A stretch of 64,000 nucleotides of DNA. Source: GCA-2733415 sp965178655 (GTDB lineage Bacteria; Bacteroidota; Bacteroidia; Flavobacteriales; Flavobacteriaceae). The translations under genes and the position numbers were made by a program. Of this stretch, positions 59,821-64,000 are shown in pieces. The stretch spans positions 434,001 to 498,000 of the forward strand of contig OZ238266.1 of the NCBI GenBank assembly GCA_965178655.1. The letters run 5' to 3'. The notes beneath the pieces are model-generated. The model did no database searches and was not told the DNA's origin. It saw only the letters and a program-made list of their open reading frames with translations. Positions within the stretch are counted from its first letter, which is position 1. The number at the start of each line of letters is the position of its first letter.

Positions 59821-60998
59821 TATGATATAGGAAGGTGAATTACATTAACAAAATCATTTATTGCTATATTTGATTGATGTTCCGGAACGTAAACAAACGC
59901 ATTTGCTATAGCATAGGTTTGTAGCATTGCAGAGCTTTGCCCTTCTAGAATATTTACTTTTCCATTTTTAAAATGTGCTTTTAAAAATTGTGCTCTATCT
60001 CCTTTTTTAATAAAGTCTGTTGCAGATTTTTCTTTGGTTGTTGGTAAATGGCAATTCTTGTTTCCCATGATAAGCTGCAATAATGGATATACATAAATAT
60101 AAAAACAAGTTAATGCAGCCGCAGGGTTACCCGGGAGTGCAAACACATATGTATTATCTTTCTTCCCAAAAAACAATGGCTTTCCTGGCTTTTGCTTTAT
60201 TTTATAAAACTGTTCTTCAACAGCGAGCGCCTTTAACGCCTTTCCAACAAAATCATAATCTCCAACAGAAATCCCCCCTGTTAGCAATACAATATCATTT
60301 GTTTTAAGCAATGATTCAATTGTATCCTTTGTATTTTCATATACATCAGCTATAGTATTTACCGTACAACTACATTGTATTGCAGATGATAAAGCGGTTT
60401 TAAGCATTATTGCATTGCTCTCATATATCTGACCATGCAATAGCGAGTTTCCGGAAACAACAAGTTCATTTCCTGTAACAGCTATTGCTACTTTAGGCTT
60501 TTTATAAACCGATACAGTAGTAACTCCTAATGATGATAAGTAACCAACAGCTGCAGGGGTTAATTTTGTACCTTTTTTAAGCGCTATTTTTCCTTTTGTA
60601 ATCTGCTCGCCTACAGGGCGAATATTAGCATTCTTAGCCACTGAATTTTGAAGAGTGATAATGTTGTTGGTAGCAACCACTTTTTCCTGCATCACAACTG
60701 CATTTGCAGTTTTGGGAACAGGAGCTCCAGTAAAAATTCTTATGGCTTGTCCTTTTTCTAACACAGGCTCATGATTATCTCCTGCTTTTACCTCTCCAAT
60801 AAGCGTATATACCTCCTTATCATGAATACACAACGCATAACCATCCATTGCCGATTGTCTAAAAGGAGGCATGTTTATATTAGCAACAACATCACTTGCC
60901 AAAACGCCATTACTCATATCTTTTAAAGACACTTGCTCAACGGCATTTACCGGTACTGAATCTGTTATTATTTTAATTGCTTGTGAAACACTTATCAT
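59820..60998 (-). CDS. moeA: Molybdopterin molybdenumtransferase MoeA
   Basis: 392 residues from ATG 60998 (MISVSQAIKIITDSV). An upstream ATG at 61037 adds thirteen unlikely residues and would move into the regulatory region. MPPFRQSAMDGYAL, IFTGAPVPKTANAVVMQE, TGGISVGDYDFVGKAL and PGNPAAALTCFYIYV are diagnostic. It inserts molybdate into adenylated molybdopterin. First gene of the minus-strand Moco operon, divergent from nap. Confidence 0.95.
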   Translation of the reverse strand: MISVSQAIKIITDSVPVNAVEQVSLKDMSNGVLASDVVANINMPPFRQSAMDGYALCIHDKEVYTLIGEVKAGDNHEPVLEKGQAIRIFTGAPVPKTANAVVMQEKVVATNNIITLQNSVAKNANIRPVGEQITKGKIALKKGTKLTPAAVGYLSSLGVTTVSVYKKPKVAIAVTGNELVVSGNSLLHGQIYESNAIMLKTALSSAIQCSCTVNTIADVYENTKDTIESLLKTNDIVLLTGGISVGDYDFVGKALKALAVEEQFYKIKQKPGKPLFFGKKDNTYVFALPGNPAAALTCFYIYVYPLLQLIMGNKNCHLPTTKEKSATDFIKKGDRAQFLKAHFKNGKVNILEGQSSAMLQTYAIANAFVYVPEHQSNIAINDFVNVIHLPIS

Positions 60999-61064
60999 TT
61001 TCTGCTGTTTTGGGTATTCATCGTTATATACAAGCAAATATAACGACAGATAAAGCTAGTAAAC

Positions 61065-61130
61065 TATGACTAATATCATGTTCCCCTATTTTCAAACATT
61101 CTAAATAAAATGAACATGATATTAGTCATA
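61065..61130. promoter_or_regulatory. Perfect 19-bp inverted repeat (CRP/FNR-type cores) between moeA and napD
   Basis: TATGACTAATATCATGTTC (61065-61083) and its exact reverse complement GAACATGATATTAGTCATA (61112-61130) are separated by 28 bp. Each arm contains TGA-N6-TCA (TGACTAATATCA), the spacing used by CRP/FNR family proteins. It lies between the divergent moeA (start 60998) and napD (start 61187) genes and is the only strong symmetric element in this region. Confidence 0.72.
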
Positions 61131-61186
61131 TTCCGCCTTGTAGTAATGAAGTAATTTTATCTCATAATCGAAAACCAATATACATT

Positions 61187-61426
61187 ATGCCTATAAAAAG
61201 TTATTTAGCACACCCGCATGATTCACAAAAAACAGTGTTAGCAAATGCTGTTTCAGCAATACCCGGTTGTGAAGTTGTCTCTTCGGAAAATAAAAATCTT
61301 TTAATAATTGTAACAGATACTAACAACAAGGCAGAAGACGATGCTTTAAAACAACAAATTGAAGGCTTACCCTCTTTAAAGCTTTTAGCAATGGTTGCTG
61401 GTTTTAACACTCCTAAAAATAAATAG
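61187..61426 (+). CDS. napD: NapD chaperone for NapA
   Basis: 79 residues with the NapD-like ferredoxin fold pattern (IKSYLAHPHDSQKTVLANAV, IPGCEVVSSENKNLLIIVTDT, LKQQIEGLPSLKLLAMVAGF). NapD binds the twin-arginine signal of NapA and holds it until the cofactor is inserted. Directly upstream of napA (4 bases), which supports the assignment in spite of low similarity among NapD proteins. First gene of the nap operon. Confidence 0.88.
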   Translation: MPIKSYLAHPHDSQKTVLANAVSAIPGCEVVSSENKNLLIIVTDTNNKAEDDALKQQIEGLPSLKLLAMVAGFNTPKNK

Positions 61427-61430
61427 TACT

Positions 61431-63755
61431 ATGTATACCTCACTTACCAATAGAAGAAGTTTTATTAAAAAAATGGCAGTGCTATCTGCAATGACAGCCG
61501 CCGCAACAATGTTTCCTGGAATATTATTTGCCGAAGAGCAAGAAAAAAATCTTCCTAAAGGAGATTTAGACTGGAAAAAAGCACCTTGTAGATTCTGCGG
61601 TGTTGGTTGTGGTGTTTTAGTAGGAATTGATAATGGAAAAGCTGTTGCTGTAAAAGGAGACCCTAAATCTCCTGTTAATAAAGGATTATGCTGTGTTAAA
61701 GGGTATCATTCTGTATTATCTATGTACGGAAAAGATAGGCTAACAAAACCATTAATAAAGAAGAACGGAAAATACGTAGAAACATCAATGAAGGAAGCCT
61801 TAGACCTCATCGCTTCTAAAATGACTACTACTATTAAAAACCATGGGAAAGATGCCGTTTCAATATATGGTTCAGGACAATGGACGATTCCTGATGGTTA
61901 TGTTGCTTCAAAATTTTTTAAAGGGTGTATTGGCACAAACAACGTTGAAGCTAACGCTCGCCTTTGTATGGCTAGTGCAGTAACTGGGTTTTTAACCTCT
62001 TTTGGTTCTGATGAGCCAATGGGGTGTTATGAAGATATTGATCATGCCGATGTATTTTTCCTTTGGGGAAATAACATGGCAGAAATGCATCCTGTTTTAT
62101 TTTCTAGACTACTAGACCAACGTTTAAGAAGAGGCGTAGAAATCGTAGATTTTGCCACAAGAACCACACGTACAAGTATGGCTTCTGACAAATCTATTAT
62201 ATTTAATCCACAAACCGATTTAGCGGTTGCCAATGCTATTTGTTATGAAATCATACACAATGGATGGGTTAATAAATCTTTTGTTGATAAACACTGTAAC
62301 TTTAAAAAAGGTAAAACTAAAATGGGTTATGGTCTTGAAGACAAGTATAAATTTAAAGACAAAGCAACAGGGATTAGTTTTGAAGAATTTAAAAATTTCT
62401 TAGAAGACTATACTCCGGAAAAAGCTTCTAAAATATCTGGCGTTTCTGTAAAAGACATTAAGTATATGGCTGCACAGTACGGAAACCCTAATAAAAAGGT
62501 AATGTCGCTCTGGTGTATGGGAATGAACCAACACACACGTGGTACTTGGATTAACAACTTGGTATATAACATTCACTTGTTAACTGGTAAAATTTCTACA
62601 CCAGGAAACAGCCCTTTCTCTTTAACAGGACAGCCAAGTGCTTGTGGTACTGTAAGAGAAGTTGGTACCTTAACACATAAGCTACCACATGGTGTAGTTA
62701 TGAAAAAGGAACACCGAGAATTTGCAGCCAAAATATGGGACGTACCTGCCGAAAACATTCCATCTAAGCCAAGCTATCATACTGTAGAAATGTTTAGAGC
62801 ATTAGATCGTGGAGATATTAAGTTTATGTGGATTCAAGTCACCAACCCAATGGTTACTATGCCAAAGCTAAAACGCTATAGAGATGCTACAAAAAAAGAA
62901 GGTCGATTTATTGTTGTTTCTGACATATATCCTACCCCTACAACAGATATTGCCGATGTTATTTTACCATCAGCAATGTGGATTGAACGCGAAGGTTTAT
63001 ACGGAAACTCTGAACGTAGAACACAATATTTTGAGCAAATGGTAGCACCTCCTGGAGAAGCAATGAGTGATACTTGGCAACTTATTGAAGTTGCAAAGCG
63101 TATGGGGTTTGAAAAACAATTCTATTATAAAGAAGACACTCATATTGAAGAAATTTATAATGAGTACAGAAAACATCATGTTGGTAAAAAACACAACATG
63201 GCACCATTAGAAGTATTAAAAACACAACCTGGAGCACAATGGCCATATGTAGACGGAAAAGAAACACAGTGGCGTTTTAATGCTAAATATGATCCTGCTT
63301 GTAGTAATGGAGAAGCATTTCATTTTTATGGAAAGAAAGATGGGAAAGCTGTTATTTGGCAAAGACCTTACGAACCTGCACCAGAAGAACCAGACAATGA
63401 TTACCCTTTTTGGCTAAACACAGGTCGTGTAATAGAACATTGGCATACAGGATCTATGACAAGACGTATTCCGGTACTACATAAAGCCGTACCACACGCA
63501 TATGTTGAACTACATCCTGAAGAAGCCAAGCAAATGAATATAAAAACTGGCGACCCAGTAAAGCTTACTACCAGAAGAGGTAGCTTGACACTGTCTGCTT
63601 CAGTAAACGAACGAGGGATTCCTGCAAAAGGACAAGTATTTGTACCCTTTTTTGATGAAAACATGTTAATTAATGACCTTACTTTAGATGCATTTTGCCC
63701 AATATCAAAACAACCAGATTATAAAAAATGTGCCGTTAAAGTTGAAAAAGCATAA
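61431..63755 (+). CDS. napA: Periplasmic nitrate reductase catalytic subunit NapA
   Basis: 774 residues from ATG 61431. A longer ORF starting at 61395 overlaps napD. A Tat signal has Arg8-Arg9 in NRRSFIKK. The [4Fe-4S] site has Cys53, Cys56, Cys60 and Cys88 (CRFCGVGC ... CCVKGY). The molybdenum ligand is Cys179 in NARLCMASAV, and MGCYEDIDHADVFFLWG, typical of Nap, follows. It reduces nitrate to nitrite in the periplasm with bis-MGD, using electrons from NapB and its redox partners. napB follows 3 bases after. Confidence 0.97.
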   Translation: MYTSLTNRRSFIKKMAVLSAMTAAATMFPGILFAEEQEKNLPKGDLDWKKAPCRFCGVGCGVLVGIDNGKAVAVKGDPKSPVNKGLCCVKGYHSVLSMYGKDRLTKPLIKKNGKYVETSMKEALDLIASKMTTTIKNHGKDAVSIYGSGQWTIPDGYVASKFFKGCIGTNNVEANARLCMASAVTGFLTSFGSDEPMGCYEDIDHADVFFLWGNNMAEMHPVLFSRLLDQRLRRGVEIVDFATRTTRTSMASDKSIIFNPQTDLAVANAICYEIIHNGWVNKSFVDKHCNFKKGKTKMGYGLEDKYKFKDKATGISFEEFKNFLEDYTPEKASKISGVSVKDIKYMAAQYGNPNKKVMSLWCMGMNQHTRGTWINNLVYNIHLLTGKISTPGNSPFSLTGQPSACGTVREVGTLTHKLPHGVVMKKEHREFAAKIWDVPAENIPSKPSYHTVEMFRALDRGDIKFMWIQVTNPMVTMPKLKRYRDATKKEGRFIVVSDIYPTPTTDIADVILPSAMWIEREGLYGNSERRTQYFEQMVAPPGEAMSDTWQLIEVAKRMGFEKQFYYKEDTHIEEIYNEYRKHHVGKKHNMAPLEVLKTQPGAQWPYVDGKETQWRFNAKYDPACSNGEAFHFYGKKDGKAVIWQRPYEPAPEEPDNDYPFWLNTGRVIEHWHTGSMTRRIPVLHKAVPHAYVELHPEEAKQMNIKTGDPVKLTTRRGSLTLSASVNERGIPAKGQVFVPFFDENMLINDLTLDAFCPISKQPDYKKCAVKVEKA

Positions 63756-63758
63756 CTT

Positions 63759-64000
63759 ATGAAAAGATTAGGAATCATATCGTTATTTATCATGCTCTTC
63801 ATTGCCTTTATTGCTATTTGGAACATGAGTTACCAAGAAGGACTTGAAGAGGCATATATTTCAAATGAAAACCCTGTTGTTATCAATGAAATACCCTCTG
63901 AAAAAGGTGTTTTTGAACGATCGGAACATGCATTAGACTACAAAAACATGCCGGTAGATAAAAATCACCAAAGAAGCCTAGATAGTTATTATAACAATAG
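63759..64000 (+). CDS. napB: Nitrate reductase diheme cytochrome subunit NapB, N-terminal part
   Basis: Open from ATG 63759 to the window end (80 codons plus two bases). A signal or anchor segment (MKRLGIISLFIMLFIAFIAI) is followed by a periplasmic chain ending in MPVDKNHQRSLDSYYNN, which fits the NapB region before the first heme. No CxxCH is reached in the visible part, so the assignment rests on position 3 bases after napA and on this motif. NapB passes electrons to NapA. Confidence 0.78.
   Translation, partial: MKRLGIISLFIMLFIAFIAIWNMSYQEGLEEAYISNENPVVINEIPSEKGVFERSEHALDYKNMPVDKNHQRSLDSYYNN

Overview
The window is about 64 kb of AT-rich chromosomal DNA from a member of the Bacteroidota, almost certainly a marine-type Flavobacteriaceae. 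Reasons: a type IX secretion C-terminal signal, the gliding lipoprotein GldI, a folP-cdaA pair, BshC (bacillithiol), BT_3928/DUF1599 family proteins, Bacteroidota-type promoters (TTG-N18-20-TAnnTTTG) and a general absence of Shine-Dalgarno sequences. Species cannot be named from the sequence alone.

Layout. 1-3010: end of dapB, a long signal peptidase I, a WbqC-like protein and a small membrane protein. 3052-9414 (minus): TPR membrane protein, ribH, small membrane protein, mutL, two rhomboid proteases and a membrane-anchored EEP-family hydrolase. 9536-11331 (plus): recF, lipoprotein, DUF721/DciA-like protein. 11377-12614 (minus): an accessory pair, namely a PvuRts1I/AbaSI-like modification-dependent endonuclease and a small stand-alone protein that looks like a domain usually fused to HNH nucleases. 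12978-17114: ndk, an FGE/SUMF1-domain protein, nrnA-like DHH phosphoesterase, gldI and a cyclophilin-FKBP fusion. 17115-21523: an accessory island. A decayed copy of an ATPase 5' end plus recR tail (17166-17650) and the intact recR/ATPase locus (20540-22138) lie as direct repeats on either side of an outer-membrane-type protein, an M43 metalloprotease and a lipoprotein. 22177-35067: T9SS-secreted repeat protein, Na+/solute symporter, SlyD-like isomerase, CoA-binding protein, TonB-dependent receptor, fabH, htpG, MazG-like hydrolase, apt, tRNA-Arg. 35131-40496 (minus): clpS, prmA, tpiA, TlpA-like lipoprotein, ABC permease, BT_3928 protein, DUF1599 protein. 40572-50687: folP, lipoprotein, cdaA, ABC exporter, truA, phosphodiesterase, bshC, tRNA-Tyr, a 109-bp tandem repeat array, tRNA-Ser, rlmD-like methyltransferase. 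50749-54486: PLP decarboxylase, ADP-forming acyl-CoA synthetase, a 37-residue membrane peptide.

54495-64000 forms one functional module. A minus-strand operon (moeA, ModE-like regulator, TauE/SafE transporter, mobA, moaD, moeB, moaE, fused moaC-moaB, moaA) makes molybdenum cofactor, and a divergent plus-strand operon (napD, napA, napB...) encodes the periplasmic nitrate reductase that uses it. The shared intergenic region contains a perfect 19-bp inverted repeat. Each arm contains a TGA-N6-TCA core like CRP/FNR operators, so cofactor synthesis and nitrate reduction are probably co-regulated from one control region.

Most of the window is ordinary core genome. The points most worth a second look are the nap/moe control region, the recR-linked duplication and island, the endonuclease with its small partner, the paired 17-bp palindromes upstream of the metalloprotease, and the tandem repeat array next to tRNA-Ser.
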